This document shows, piece after piece, positions 34,202 to 46,405 of a stretch of DNA of 64,000 bases (its first letter is position 1; every line of letters begins with the position of its first letter). Position numbers and translations under genes: made by a program. Under the pieces are notes generated by a model. It saw only the letters and a program-made list of their open reading frames with translations, ran no database searches and was not told the DNA's origin. Source of the stretch: Petaurus breviceps papuanus (Eukaryota; Chordata; Mammalia; Diprotodontia; Petauridae); the NCBI GenBank assembly GCA_028583685.1, contig JAMXIF010001253.1:98225813-98289812 (forward strand), in the 5' to 3' direction.

Positions 34202-34761
34202 ATGGCGGCAGCGGCGGCTGTCGGGGGGCAGCCGTCGCCTCAGTCTGAGCCATCTCAGCCAGAGCTGGGCCGGGACAAGGCGGCCACAGCGGCACACCTG
34301 AAGGCGGCGCTGAGCCGGCCGGACAACCGGGCAGGCGCTGAGGAGCTGCAGGCTCTGCTGGAGCGGGTGCTGAGCGCGGAGCGGCCACTGGCCCGGGCGG
34401 AGGGCGGGGGAGAGGAGGCGGCGGCGGCCGGAGGAGGCGGCGGGGGCGGCAGCGGCGGCGGCCCGGGGGCGGCGGAAGAGGAGGCCCTCGAGTGGTGTAA
34501 GTGCCTTTTGGCCGGCGGCGGCGGCTACGAAGAGTTCTGCGCGGCGGTGCGGGCCTACGACCCCGCGGCGCTCTGCGGCCTGGTCTGGACAGCCAACTTC
34601 GTGGCCTACCGGTGCCGGACGTGCGGCATCTCCCCTTGCATGTCGCTGTGCGCCGAGTGCTTCCACCAGGGCGACCACACCGGACACGACTTCAACATGT
34701 TCCGCAGCCAGGCCGGGGGTGCCTGCGACTGCGGGGACAGCAACGTGATGCGGGAGAGCGG
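34202..34761 (+). CDS. UBR3: E3 ubiquitin ligase UBR3, exon 1 (5' partial of the gene)
   Basis: UBR3 is a large cytosolic RING-type E3 of the UBR (N-recognin) family. Exon 1 encodes the N-terminus and the whole UBR box up to MRES, then splices at gcgg|gtgagc in phase 2. An Ala-rich start (MAAAAAVGG) and a Gly/Ala linker near residues 70-95 precede [17 protein letters not shown], which closely matches human. The UBR-box zinc ligands are visible: C125, C138, C141, C150, C153, H159, H162, C175 and C177. The ATG sits in catcATGG and no better upstream start is seen. The next human residues, FCRRH, are not found in the remaining 29 kb, so intron 1 runs past the window end. Open frames on the other strand here reflect G+C content. 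Confidence 0.96.
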
Positions 34762-35604
34762 GTGAGCCGGGGACCGAGGGAGGCGAGGAGGGAGCTACTC
34801 CCCGGGGCTCTGCCAGAGCTGTCAGCGAACAGGAGGGTGGGGGAGGGGAGGGAGCCGGAGCCACATGGGGATAGAGGTATTGGAGCTGTCACCGGTGGGG
34901 GAGGGGGCTGTCGCGCCAGGATCGCCTTCAGAGTCCGGAGCTGCCCTGGCACGCAGGGGCCGCGGGGCTGTCAGTTGTGCACTTGTCCCGGAGAAGGGCC
35001 GTGGAGCTATGGGATTCGTCGTTCGGCCCAAACGGGCTATTGGAGGGGAGTGGGGGGAAGAGGAGAAATGGGTCCAGCCTGGAGTCTTCGGGGTGGGGGA
35101 GGTGCTGTCACCGTCGGGGGAGGGACAAGTTGGGGAAGGGGCTTCCGAAGCGTCTCGGGTGTCCCCGGCTGAGGGAGGAAGGAGCCTCGGAGCTGTGCCT
35201 GGCGTGCTGGTGTGTGTTTGGTGCGGGAGGTGGGTGGAGAGGAGGGAGGAGCCTGGGGAAAGAGACTGGAGCTGTCAAGCAGGGTATTTGGTGGTGACCC
35301 GGACGTTTCTAGAACTGGGCTCCCGAACGTGTGTGTATGTGTGTGTTCTCTTTTTTTGTGTGTGGGTGGGAGACAGTCCTGCTGTAACGAGGGTATTCTC
35401 TTGAAAAAGATGTTTAAGTAAACATTTTGTTCTCGGCAGGGGAAGATTTTTTCTGTACTGACTTTTTCAGGGGGGTGGGGAGGAGTGGGGAGGTAGGGGT
35501 TCCCGACCTGTGGTTTTAGAGTTGTAGGGAATTCCTGGTAAGGAGATTCCCTTTGCCAATGTACGTTGGCAACGCACTTGTAATTTAATCGTTAATTTTT
35601 TTTG

Positions 35605-35720
35605 GGGGGGAGGTGCGGTAAGAGATTCAGTGTAACACTCAGGGTCACACTACCTGTATAGTACCTGAGGCAGATGTGAACTCAAGTAGGTACTCCTTAC
35701 TCCAAGTCCAGCCAGTCTAC
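35605..35720 (-). mobile_element. Diverged tRNA-like SINE
   Basis: Reversed order: agggtcacactacctg, gaactcaagtaggtactcc, then ccagccagtctaccac. Confidence 0.5.
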
Positions 35721-36729
35721 CACTTTCTCTCTCATTTATTTACCCTCCACAAGAACATTATTTGTATACTTATAAATGTGCAACTGAATGTTTTTTAAAA
35801 ACTGTACTGATAATCAGGAGGTGGGTCTTAGATACTGAAGGTGACCAGCAAAGAGTTGCTAAGCTGTATGCATAGTGGATATTAGTAAAAGTTGGGGCCT
35901 TCTGAGGTGTATATAACAATGAAAGACAGAGCTTTTGGTTGAGCAATCGTTGATGATTTGCTTGAATTGGCTTTAAAATTTAAAAATTTAAATATTTTCT
36001 ATTCCTATAGTTATTGGTAGTTATTTAGTCCTCTCTCCCCATTTTTCTCTTTTGAATACTTATAATATCATATAAAAAGTCATTTAAGATCTCATTTTCA
36101 TGTTTAAATCGAATATGGAATCATTTAAACTTTTAATAAATATTTTATGAATTATTAATACTTTCTTTGTCTTCTGATTTGCTGTCGTTTTTTGGTATTT
36201 GTGATGTATTCTTATAATTTTGTTTTGCTCTTTTTTGTTTTCTTTTTACTGACCTTATTTTGCTTAAGTCTTTTTATGCGTGCAAAAAAAAGTATACTGA
36301 GAAGATACAGGAGTAGAAGAAATATTACTTAAAGATGTTACTTAACAATTTCTATAAATTGTATGGTTGATCTTGTTTAGCCTAGAGAGGTCTGCAAAAT
36401 CACCGACAATTTGACTTTTTATGAGAAGTTTCCTTTTGATTTTCTTTAGAATCTTACATTTTGGATTAGAGGTACCAAACTAAGCTGTCATCATAATGCC
36501 ACAATGTAAGAGTAGGACTGTATATCAATTTTATTTGAAGATAGATTTAGAACATTCATATTGAAAAGTGGGATAGCTTTCTTTTCATCTTATTCTAGAG
36601 TCCATGTTGTGTAGCTTCATTTTTGTATCTTTAAATAAGTATAGAGACTGGACCTGTGATTTCATTGAAACTCCAGAGTGAGGAAAGTCCTTTCTACCAA
36701 ATCAAGTTGGAACTTTCTCTTCTATTGAT

Positions 36730-37330
36730 AGTCTTAAGAGAATGACCTAAAGCCCTGAGAGATTAAATGCCTTGTCGGGATTATAGGAGACTGTTTCAGA
36801 GACAAGACTTTGACCCAGTCATTTTTGACTGCAGGTTAGCTCTCTATTCATCTGTGACATACTGCTTCTTTTAACCTTTAGATACTTGTGTAATTGATCA
36901 CCCTAGCTTAGAAGTTTAAGTGGGCAAATATCAGAGACAGTGGACATGGACTATTTAATAATGATCTTATTTAAAATGCTGTGTTCATTTTGAAATTCAC
37001 CTGTTCAATTTAGAATAGTTATTCAGTTCAATTAACATTTATTAAATGCATACTTTGAGCAGAGTCATTGTTCTGTAGCAGCTGGAGGGGATAGTCTTAG
37101 AGGCAGAACTCTAGGTCAAATCCTAACTCTAACACATTCTGATTGTGTGACATTGGGCAAGTAATAGGACCATAGATTTACAGTTGGAAGGGACCTTTGA
37201 GATCATTAGTCTAACACCCTCATTTTACACATGAAGAAACTGAGGTGCAGGGTAGTTTAGCAGTTTGCCTAGGGTCACACAGGAGTAAGTGGCAGAGCTG
37301 GGTTTTGAAACTGGGTCCTTCAACTACAAA
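36730..37330 (-). mobile_element. Two MIR-type SINE remnants
   Basis: One at 36735-36870 (aatgccttgtcgggatt). One at 37165-37325: ttacagttggaagggacct, cattttacacatgaagaaac, cctagggtcacacaggagta. Confidence 0.6.
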
Positions 37331-37854
37331 AACAATACTCTTTTCACTTGACCACTGTTTTCCCCATTGTCCCAGTCAACTTCAACTCAATAAGGTTCTT
37401 AAGTTACAAGTGAGTTGCATTAATGAAATTTCCACAGAGGGAATTCCATGCACTTGTAGAAGTATGGCCTGGATAAGACCAAAAAAATTACAATTTGCAT
37501 ACATAGTGACCTAAATGTTTGTCCAGGTGGACTAGAGTTTTCATGTAATTTTATGGGTTATGTGTAATAAGTGGTTTTTAGGTAACATTTTCTCTCAATT
37601 GCAGTTCTGATCATGCTGTGATCCTGAATTCTCAGCAGCTACCTGGAAGAATTCAGTGTAACCTCTCTTGGCCACACACATTTAGCTCATTGCTTTCATA
37701 GACAATATAGCCATTGCTTCATTGGTGTTTGTGCTGGAAACTTTGTCACGACCCAAAATCATGAACTTCTGAATTATGACAAGATGTGGTATGTAAAACT
37801 TGATCATTCTTGTGGGGATAGTATATGTTTAAACCTTTGCAGTCTTAAAGATTT

Positions 37855-38045
37855 CTTCGGGCAGCTAGGTGGTGCAGTGAATACAGCACCGGCCTTGGAG
37901 TCAGGAGGACCTAAGTTAAAATCTGGCCTCAGTCACTTAATTAACACTTAGTAGCTGTGTGACCTAGGGCAAGTCACTTAACCACAATTTCCCTGCCTTC
38001 TCCCCTCCAAAAAGCAAAAAAAATAAAAATAAAAAAAAAATTTCT
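37855..38045 (+). mobile_element. tRNA-like marsupial SINE, full length
   Basis: gggcagctaggtggtgcagtg, ggagtcaggaggacctaagt, cctagggcaagtcacttaac, then a long A-rich tail (aaaaaaaataaaaat). Confidence 0.92.
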
Positions 38046-38227
38046 TCATATTTTTTGAGGGCATTGGTGAGTAACTATGTATTGAAGATTTCTGGTTGGT
38101 CAGTTGTTTTAACTGCTATGGAACTTTTCAATCTCATCATTCAGTTCCTTCTTGCATAAAAGAAAGATTGCTTTTAACTTTGTGTTTCTAACAATAGCAT
38201 AGAAGATAAAAAGATTTATTCTTGTTC

Positions 38228-38375
38228 CTTTTTTTTTTTGGAAGACAATTGGGGTTAAGTGACTTGCCCAAGGTCACACTGCTAGTTTTTTTGTTAAGTG
38301 TCTGAGGCCGGATTTGAACTCAGGTCCTCCTGACTCCAGGGCCGGTGCTCTGTTCACTGGGCCACCTAGCAGCCC
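38228..38375 (-). mobile_element. tRNA-like marsupial SINE
   Basis: T run, then gtgacttgcccaaggtcac, gaactcaggtcctcctgact and gggccacctagcagccc. Confidence 0.92.
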
Positions 38376-38689
38376 AGATCCTTCTTGTTTCTTGTTGAAA
38401 GTAGAATTACTAAAGGTGGTTAGCACTAGTTGTGTTTTGGACGTCTGAAGTATAATTTTGAATAGGTTTATCCCAACATATATCAGAATATTCCATTTTA
38501 CTTTCAAATAAGTAATTATGGAGAGGATGATCTCTTTCTGGTTTGGTAATGTTAATGAAATAAGTTATTTTTTTGAATCTTCTCATTCTTTTTCTCTCAT
38601 TAACTTGGTTATTAATGTATTTGTATTCTAGCTTCATCAGACCCCTCTTTTTTCTTCTCACTGCTGTTACCCTAATATGTGTTAATTAT

Positions 38690-39360
38690 CAGTCTTCTTG
38701 GTCTGCTACAGTAGCTTCCTAAGAAGTCTGACTTTCTCCACTCTCTGACTCTTCTAGTACATTTATTGCACTAACTATTCTTCTTTATACATAGATCTGT
38801 TCATGTCAGTCTTCGGCTAAAATCCTTTTAACAACTCTGCTTACCTACTTAGTAAAGTTTAAACCTTTTAACTTGACATTCAAAGCCCTCCATGACCTGA
38901 TGTATTTTCAGCTTTCTCTCAAACCTTTTATGTATGATCCAGTTAACCGGACAACATGCTAATAACCCTATTCTCTATTTCCTCTTGTTCCTACCCTTCA
39001 TTTTACTTTACTCCTACTCTTCATTTTACAGCTTTTCTTTCTTGGCTAATGCTTTTCCTGTCTGTAATAGCCTTGATCCCCTCTCCCATTTACCTACTGA
39101 ATTTGTACCTGTTATTTTAAAATCCAACTGAAACCCTGATACCCCTTCATTAATGACCTCCCTCTTCCTGCAAGATCTCACACAGTACTTTGCTTGTACC
39201 TTTAGTGCATTTATGTATATGTTACATTTTTGTGCTAGGCTGTAAGCTCACTGAAGCCTATAAGTATATTTTTTCTTGCATGTCTTCCTCCAAACCCCCA
39301 GTTGCCTAGCACCTGTGCTCTGCACGCAATGGGTGTTTAATAAATGTTTGTTGAATTTGT
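38690..39360 (+). mobile_element. L2 LINE 3' region
   Basis: Forward L2: cattcaaagccctccatgac, then ctaggctgtaagctcactga, ending ggtgtttaataaatgtttgt. One of the clearer L2 copies here. Confidence 0.75.
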
Positions 39361-39734
39361 TTTAATCCAAAACATGCTTGAAGAAATCACTTTTTTTTAC
39401 TGTATGGATTAAGTGTGGGATGTGGTAATCATTAAGGCTATGGAAAAGAGGAAATTATTAATAGGTAAATAGGTATAAATGTATTATTTGCCCTCTGCTT
39501 TGCCATTAGTGAATTGGGCAAATATTGCCATTAAATGTTCGAATGAATTTAAAAGAAGCATAAAATGGAAAATCCATTTTATTATGCAGTGATTGGTTCT
39601 GGTATGTGAAGATGTATTGAACACAATTTTTTATTATAAGAATTAATTAATTTATTACTTGTAAATGTGGAGTATAAACATTTATTTTTAAATATCATGA
39701 ATATTTTATTTTATTAAAAAATTTGTTTTTAATT

Positions 39735-39893
39735 TTTTGCTTTTTTGGATGGGGAAAGGCAGGGCATTTGGGGTTAAGTGACTTGCCCAAGGTTACACAG
39801 TTAGTAAGTGTTAAGTGTCTGAGGCTGGATTTAATCTCAGGTCCTTCTGACTCCAGGGCAGGTGCTCTATTCACTGCACCAAGGAGTGGCCCC
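39735..39893 (-). mobile_element. tRNA-like marsupial SINE
   Basis: ggcagggcatttggggttaa, gtgacttgcccaaggttac, ctcaggtccttctgactcc. Confidence 0.88.
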
Positions 39894-40009
39894 TATCATG
39901 AATATTTTAATTGAGTAACGCCCCTATATTTTGGCATTCAAGGAAGAGGCATTGATTATAAATACTTTTCAGTTTTTGTCAGGATTTTGTGTACCTTTAA
40001 AAAAAAAAA

Positions 40010-40240
40010 GTAAGTATTCTGAAGTCAGAAGACTTAAGTTTAGATCTGTTCTCAGCCACTTTACTTACAGATTGTGTGAGCCAGGGCAAGTCACTTAAAC
40101 TGTTTGTTTCAGTTTTCTCAACTGTAAAATGGAGATAATAATGTATCTACCTTGCAGGGTTGTAAAAATCAGATGAGATAATATTTGCAAGGTGCTTAGT
40201 ACAGTGCCTGGCAGGTAATGGGTTCTATATAAATGCTTAT
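40010..40240 (+). mobile_element. MIR SINE, nearly full length
   Basis: gtgtgagccagggcaagtca, ctcaactgtaaaatggagat, ctaccttgcagggttgtaaa, then gtgcttagtacagtgcctgg. Confidence 0.85.
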
Positions 40241-41469
40241 AAAATCTGTTATATAAATAATAATTCATAAGTCCTTTTATTAAAGACCAACATACTTAAC
40301 GATTTTGGTATTGGAGGTGGAATGTAGGATCTGAAGTATAAACTTATCTTATGATATAATCAAAATGAGTTATAAAGTAAATCTTCAGTTAATTTTTTCT
40401 GGAATACTGGTGTCTGAATATTATGGTTATTAACTACCCAGAGCATGTATTAACTTTATTGGTAGCATGTATTTTGTATTATGCTGTTTCTAGAATTTAA
40501 CCAACGAACATTATCTTTAGGTAAAATTAATAGCCATCTGTTGGGATTTTAAAGGCATTATTATATACCCTGATATAAAAAGAAAACCTAAGTACTTAGT
40601 AGTAATGATCTCTGAATAAATTTTTAAACAAAAGGGAATCTTTAGTTTAATATATCCAATAGTGTCCCTTCATTTTCTGGGACTATATCACCATTTCTTC
40701 ACAGCTTGAGATTCTCAGCATTGTTGAACAAGTGATAAACAAAAATATGAAATGAAAGAAAAAATATTATTTTGTGTGAATTTAAGTAAAGTTATATTGA
40801 TAAATTCTTGTAGCTTTTTTCAACTCCATTTATACTAATTAATTATTAATTTGGGGGCCTTTAAGTATAAATACGATCTGCACTGGTTAAATATATCCAA
40901 TAGTATAATTAAAGGGCATGAGAGGTGATTTGAATCTCAATTGGGAGTAGTCCTGTTTTAGAGCCCCATGTATAATTTTATTTTTTATTTGGCAAAAATA
41001 TTTAAATGAATATCTATAATATAGCTCACTAATTATGACATAATAGGATTCTTTTTTTTTTCTTCCACATGTGAAGTATCAGTAATTTGTTTGTGGTAGT
41101 ATTCTTGCACCAACACAGATTATAACCCTTGTGTGTAATTCAGTAGGGCTCTGAGACCTTTGCTTTGGTCAAAAAAGTGACTGTTTTTTACCTGACTTGG
41201 TGATGAGTTTCTCTTAACTGAGCTAGCCTCTGTTTCATATTCGTACTGATATCCTTTCTAGCTTGGGTATAGAATCTGCTAGAGCTTGAATTCCACTGGC
41301 ATAGACTTTCAGAATTGAGGGTCACCTTCCTGCCACAAACAAGACAGCAGAGTAGGACTTCAGTGGATGATTCATTTTCTATTCAGTACATATTCTATTA
41401 GTCATTAGGGAAGTCACTTTTATATTTGGGTTTCTGTATCTCTTCTTTCTTATTACAACTTTACATTCA

Positions 41470-42042
41470 CTAACTATATTTCATTATACAAAGAAGGACA
41501 GAAAAGAGGATTGTACATGAAATTGTGAACTTCTGTTTAGTTTTTTTAAAGTTTATATTTACAAGATAGTAATAATTGTCCTGTACCCCTTTCTGAATTT
41601 TTTGTTTGTAGTTTTCAAATGTTTCCACTCCTGCCTTACCATTCATTTCTGTAAGATTTTGTGTTCCAAAATTTCTCCCCATCCTTCCCCACCCCGCACC
41701 CCAAGACTGTGTGTAATCTGATATAGGCTCTACATACACATTCATATTAAACATATTTTCATGTTAGTCATATTGTAAAGAAGAATTCGAACTAATGGAG
41801 AAATGACAAGAAAGGAGAAGTGGAAAAAAAAAAAGAACAAATAATATGCTTTTATCTGCATTTAGCCTCCATAGTTCTTTTTCTGTATGTGGATAGCATT
41901 TTCCATCATGAGTCTTTTGGAGTAGTCTTAGACCTTGCATTACTAAGCAGAGATAAGTCTATCAAAGTTATTCATTGCACAATGTTGCTGTTACTTTGTA
42001 AAATATTCTGGTTCTGCTCATTTCACTCAGTATCAGTACATG
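41470..42042 (-). mobile_element. L1 3' UTR, separated from its body by a HAL1
   Basis: On the minus strand: actgagtgaaatgagcagaa, then a piece with aagaactatggaggc, a G-rich patch (cttggggtgcggggtgggg) and the terminal region with aaaatcttacagaaatgaat. It starts close to the L1 position where the part at 45030-45850 breaks off. Confidence 0.7.
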
Positions 42043-42308
42043 TCTTTTTTTTTTCAAATGATTTATTAACTTCTGATTTACATCATTCATTTCCGCCAGA
42101 TTTTGAGTTACAAATTTTCTCCCCACCCACCAGTAGTTTTTCCCCTACCCACCGCCCCAAACTAGAAGTTCCATAGGATATCTCCTCCTCCAATCTGCTC
42201 TCTCCCATATTTTCTCCCATAACCCTTTCGACTTTTCCAGTGGATCTCTGTGCTGCAGTGCCTGTATATCTTATTTCCCAATTACATGTAAAATAGTATT
42301 AATAATCG

Positions 42309-42340
<32 letters not shown>

Positions 42341-43002
42341 TATATATTTGAATATTTGATTTTAAAACTTTGAATTCCAGATTCATTCCCTTCCTCCCTT
42401 GTCACCCACCCTTACTGAGAAGATAAGCAGTAAGCAATTCAGAATAGGTTGTACATGTGTGGCTAATACAAAACAATAACATAGTAGATATATTGTAAAA
42501 GACTGACTATATTTCCCTCCCTCCTATCACACCTCCCACTTGTTCTATTCTCTGCTTTGATCTCCTCCCTTTTCAAAAGTGAGTGCTTCCAACTTCCCTC
42601 CCCCTCAGCCTGCTCTCCCTTCCATCATCCCCCCTCTGATCCCCTTCCCCCCTACTCTCCTGGAGGGTGAGATACCTTATTTAGTGTGTATTTCATTCCC
42701 TCCTCAAGCCAAATTCAATGGAAATAAGGTTGACCCATTCCCTTTTACCTTCCTATTCTTCCCTTCCATTGTAACCATTTTCCCTTGCCTCTTCTGTATG
42801 AGACAGTTTACCCCATTCTGTCTCTCCTCATCTCCTCTCATTATATTCCTCTCTCACCTCTTAATTTCACCTTTTAAGTATCATCCCTTCCTGTTAAATT
42901 GGTCCTGTGCCCTCTATCTATGTATACCTGTAAGTATATATACATACATTCACATATGTATTCATATGCCCATATAACCTCATATATAGACATATGTGTG
43001 TG

Positions 43003-43069
<67 letters not shown>

Positions 43070-44960
43070 CTATTCCCTTCAACTACTGAGAAAAGTTTCA
43101 TAAGTTACAATTATTGTTTTTCCATGGAGGAATGTTAATAGTTCAACTTTGATAAGTTCCTTATGATTTCTTTTCCCTGTTTACCTTTTCATGCTTCTCT
43201 TGCTTCTTGTATCTGAATGTCAGATTTTCTGTTCAACTGTGGTTTTTTTCAGCAAGAATGCTTGAAAGTCCTCTATTCCACTGAATGACCATATTTTACC
43301 CTGAAACATGATATTCAGTTTTGCTGGGTAGGTGACTCTTGGTTTTAATCCTAGCTCCTTTGACCTCCGGAATATCATATTCCAAGCCCTTTGATCCCTC
43401 AGTGTAGAAGCTGCCAGATCCTGGGTTATCCTGATTGTGTTTCCACAATATTCAAATTGTTTCTTCCTGGTGGCTTGTAATAGTCTCTCCTTAATCTGGG
43501 AATTCCGGAACCTGGCTATAATATTCCTAGGAGTTTTCTTTTTGGGATCTTTTTCAGGAGGTGATTGGTAGATTCTTTCAAGCTCTATTTTGCCCTCTGG
43601 TTCTAAAACATCAGGGCAGTTTTCTTTGAGAACTTCCTGGAGGATGATTTTTAGGTTCTTACCGTACTTTGATCATGGCTTTCAGGTAGTCCAGTAATTT
43701 TTAAATTATCTCTCCTGGATCTATTTTTCAGGTCAGTGGTTTTTCCCATGAGATATTTCACATTGCCTTCTATTCTTTCATTTGTATGGATCTGTTTAAC
43801 AGCATCTTGATTTCTCATAAAGTCATTAGCCTCCATTTGCTCCAGTCTAATTCTGAAGCAATGATTCTCCTCAATGGGCTTTTGAGATTCTTTTTCCACC
43901 TGGCAAATTCAGCTTTTTAAGGCATTCTTCTCCTCACTGCCTTTTTGAGCCTTTTTTGCCATTTGAGTCAGTCTGTTTTTTAAAGTGTTATTTTCCTCAG
44001 TCAGGCTGTTGACTCTCATTTCATAATTTTCTTGCATTGTTCTCATTTCTCTTCCCAATTTTTCCTCCACTTCTCTTATCTGCTTCTTAACGTTCTCTAT
44101 GGCCTGTAACCAGCTCATATTTTCCTTTGAAGCTTTTGGTGCAGGAGTTCTGACTTCTCTGTCTTCCTTCTGTTCCATACTTTGCTCCTTTTTGTCCCCA
44201 AAATAGGAGTCTAATGTTGGAATCTTCTGTCTGCTTTGTTTCCTTTGCCTGGTCATGTCGCCCCTCAGTCACTTGACCCCTGGGCTTTTTGCCACCAGAC
44301 AGGGGAGCTTTCGTCCCAAATGCTGGGGTTTTCTTAGCTGCTGGAGGTATTAGATGGGTGCCCTCTCTGAGGTCTCCACATGCTCCGGCAAGCTGGACAC
44401 AAGCCCCAGGAACTCCACCCTAGACTGCAATCCAGATCCAAGCAGGTTAAATAAAGCAAGAGCGATTACCCCTCAGACTGGTGCTTGGTCTCCCTACACT
44501 CTGCAGGCCAGGAGCTGAAGCTGCCATGTGGCGCTGGCTGGCTGTGCCGGGTGTGCCTTCTCTCTGTGGGAGCAAAAGCCACTCACTCCCACTTACTGGG
44601 TCCCAAAGTCCAGACTGCACTGACCTCTTCCTTTGTCCTTCGCAGCTATGTTTTGATAATTCTGGAAATGGCCACAGCTGCTGCTGATTTGGAGACCCTC
44701 TGGCTGGCAGCTGGTCAGGCCCGCCCTGGGGCTAAAGCCTCTGATGGGGCTGGGCTTGGCTCCCAGAGCCCTGGGCTGGCCGATTCCTGCCGGCCTGCTG
44801 GACTGTCCTCAGAGTGAGGTTAGCTTCTCTGTGTCATTTTGTGGGTTCTGCAGCTCCAAAGTTTGTTTAGAGTCCCCTTTTTACATGGATTGGGGAAGGT
44901 AGAAGCCAGAGCCGCGGGGAGGTCCTGCTTCTACTCTGCCACCTTGGCTCCGCCCCCCAC
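42043..44960 (-). mobile_element. HAL1 (half-L1) element, nearly full length
   Basis: On the minus strand it begins with the marsupial L1/HAL1 5' end (ggcggagccaaggtggcaga), has a 0.7-kb 5' UTR and an ORF1 remnant (44256-43220). It then passes directly into a 3' UTR of about 1.2 kb ending ttaataaatcatttg and a poly(A) tract (T run at 42043-42054). No ORF2 lies between, which defines the HAL1 type. Two TA microsatellites (about 42309-42337 and 43001-43068) have grown in the 3' UTR. L1 sequence lies on both sides. A target duplication is not clear. Confidence 0.82.
43220..44256 (-). pseudogene. HAL1 ORF1p remnant
   Basis: The frame opens MTRQRKQSRQKIPTLDSYFG, and a Lys/Glu-rich coiled coil follows (IREVEEKLGREM...EENNTLKNRL). 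A second piece carries NRSRRDNLKITGLPE, the RRM-like core of L1 ORF1p. The C-terminal domain has RNIIARFRN and ends TTVEQKI. The span of 1037 bases is not a multiple of three. The frame is broken near 43909 and changes again near 43650, so the copy cannot make full protein. No function is expected for the host. Confidence 0.8.
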
Positions 44961-44962
44961 GT

Positions 44963-45029
44963 CCTTCCTTCCTTCTCTCCCTTCTGTCCTTCTATTTCAT
45001 TCTTTATCAACTCACATTTCATCAATGTA
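44963..45029. repeat. 67-bp block with TTCC run, repeated at 46705-46773
   Basis: Lies between the HAL1 5' end and L1. Most of it (tccttctatttca, ctttatcaactcacattt) recurs beside the large TTCC array 1.7 kb away with few changes. Confidence 0.75.
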
Positions 45030-45850
45030 AGTCTTTCCAGGTTTTTCTGAAGTTCTCCTGTTCCTTGTTCCTTACGGAATGATTCCATTACATTCATATA
45101 CCGCAACTTGTTTAGCCATTCCCCAATTGATAGACATCCCCTCAATTTCCAATTCTTAGTTACCATGAAAATAACTGCTGTAAATAGTTTTGACCATGTG
45201 GGTCCTTTTTCTGTTTTTATGATCTCTTTAAGATGTAGACCTAGAAGTGTTATTGTTGGGTCAAAGGGTAGCACTTTGTGCATAGTTCCAAATTGTTCTC
45301 CAAAATGGTTGGATCAGTTCACAATTCCAACAACAATGTTTTAGTGTTCCAATTTTCCCACATCTTCTCCAGCATTTATCATATTCCTTTTTTGTCATGT
45401 TAGCCAATCTGATAGATGTAATGTGGTACCTCAGAGTTGTTTTAATTTGCATCTCTAATCAATAGTGATTTAGAACATTTTTTCATATGACTATAGATAG
45501 CTTTAATTTCTTCCTCTGAAGACTGCCTGTTCATATCCTTTGATCATTTGTCAATTGGGGAATGACTTGTATTCTTATAAATTTGACTCAGTTCTCTATG
45601 TATTTTAGAAATGAGGCCTTTGTCAAAGATACTGGTTGTAAAAAATGTTTCCAGTTTTCTGCTTCCCTTCTAATCTTGGTTACATTGGCTTTGTTTCTGC
45701 AAAAACTTTTCCATTTGATGTAATCAGAATTATTCATTTTTCATTTCATAATATTCTCTATATCTTTTTTGGTCGTGAATTCTTCCATTCTCCGTAAATC
45801 TGACAGGTCTACCTTCTCTTTATTTTTGCATTTGACTATCCTCTAATTCA
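45030..45850 (-). mobile_element. L1 fragment: end of ORF2
   Basis: The minus strand encodes QIKTTLRYHITSIRLANM, then KCWRRCGKIGTLKHCCWNC and PFDPTITLLGLHLKE, matching the L1 ORF2p C-terminal zinc-knuckle region. Frameshifted. Its 3' continuation is probably at 41470-42042. Confidence 0.8.
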
Positions 45851-45946
45851 TCACCTTACATCAAATATACACTCTCACTTGAAATAAATAATTATGGTTA
45901 AGCAGTACTGACATACTGCCGGATCTGAAAATGTCTGTCTTGTTTT

Positions 45947-46250
45947 TTTTTTTTTTTTAAAGCAATCAGGGTTAAGTAACTTGCTCAAGGTTACACAGCC
46001 AGTTATTTCTGGGTGTGGTGCTGAGTGTCTGAGCCCGGATTTGATCCAGGTCATCCTGACACTGGAGCCGGTGCCTTACTCGCTGAGCCACATGGCCGCC
46101 CCTAAGCAATTGGGGTTAAGTAACTTGCTCAAGGTTACATGGCCAGGTGTTTCTGGGTGGGTGCTAAGTGTCCGAGCCCGGGATTCGATCTCCAGGTCTT
46201 CTCAACACTGGAGCCGGTGCTCTTACTTGCTGTGCTACCTGGCCGCCCCT
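45947..46250 (-). mobile_element. Dimeric second-type SINE with 16-bp target duplication
   Basis: Two head-to-tail units (46250-46102, then 46099-45960, minus strand) of the SINE also found at 9105 and 9788. Only the last unit has a long A tail (T run near 45942-45958); the upstream unit joins the next head directly. Identical atgtctgtcttgtttt at 45931-45946 and 46251-46266 flanks the pair, so it inserted once as a dimer. Confidence 0.88.
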
Positions 46251-46319
46251 ATGTCTGTCTTGTTTTATACCTCTGGTCCATCTTTTCTGTACTAAGAGGT
46301 GGGAGACATGTTTCATCAT

Positions 46320-46405
46320 CAGTCTTTATAAAGGATTAAATGAGACATTGTAAAGCACTTAGCACAGTGCTTCATATAGTAACTAGTGCTTAATAAATAC
46401 TTGAA
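46320..46405 (+). mobile_element. MIR SINE 3' end
   Basis: aaagcacttagcacagtgct and gtgcttaataaatacttga, leading straight into the TTCC array. Confidence 0.75.

Noticed and set aside
34103-34864. 253-residue open frame on the minus strand over UBR3 exon 1
   Set aside because: Ala/Pro/Arg-rich shadow of a very G+C-rich exon; overlapping frames in several phases show the same effect, and the plus-strand frame matches UBR3.
37605-37788. UBR3 exon 2
   Set aside because: Has splice-like borders, but the phase-2 continuation does not give the FCRRH sequence expected after MRES and runs into a stop.
42874-43138. YIYIYI repeat frames
   Set aside because: Translation of TA/TATATG microsatellite in the HAL1 3' UTR.
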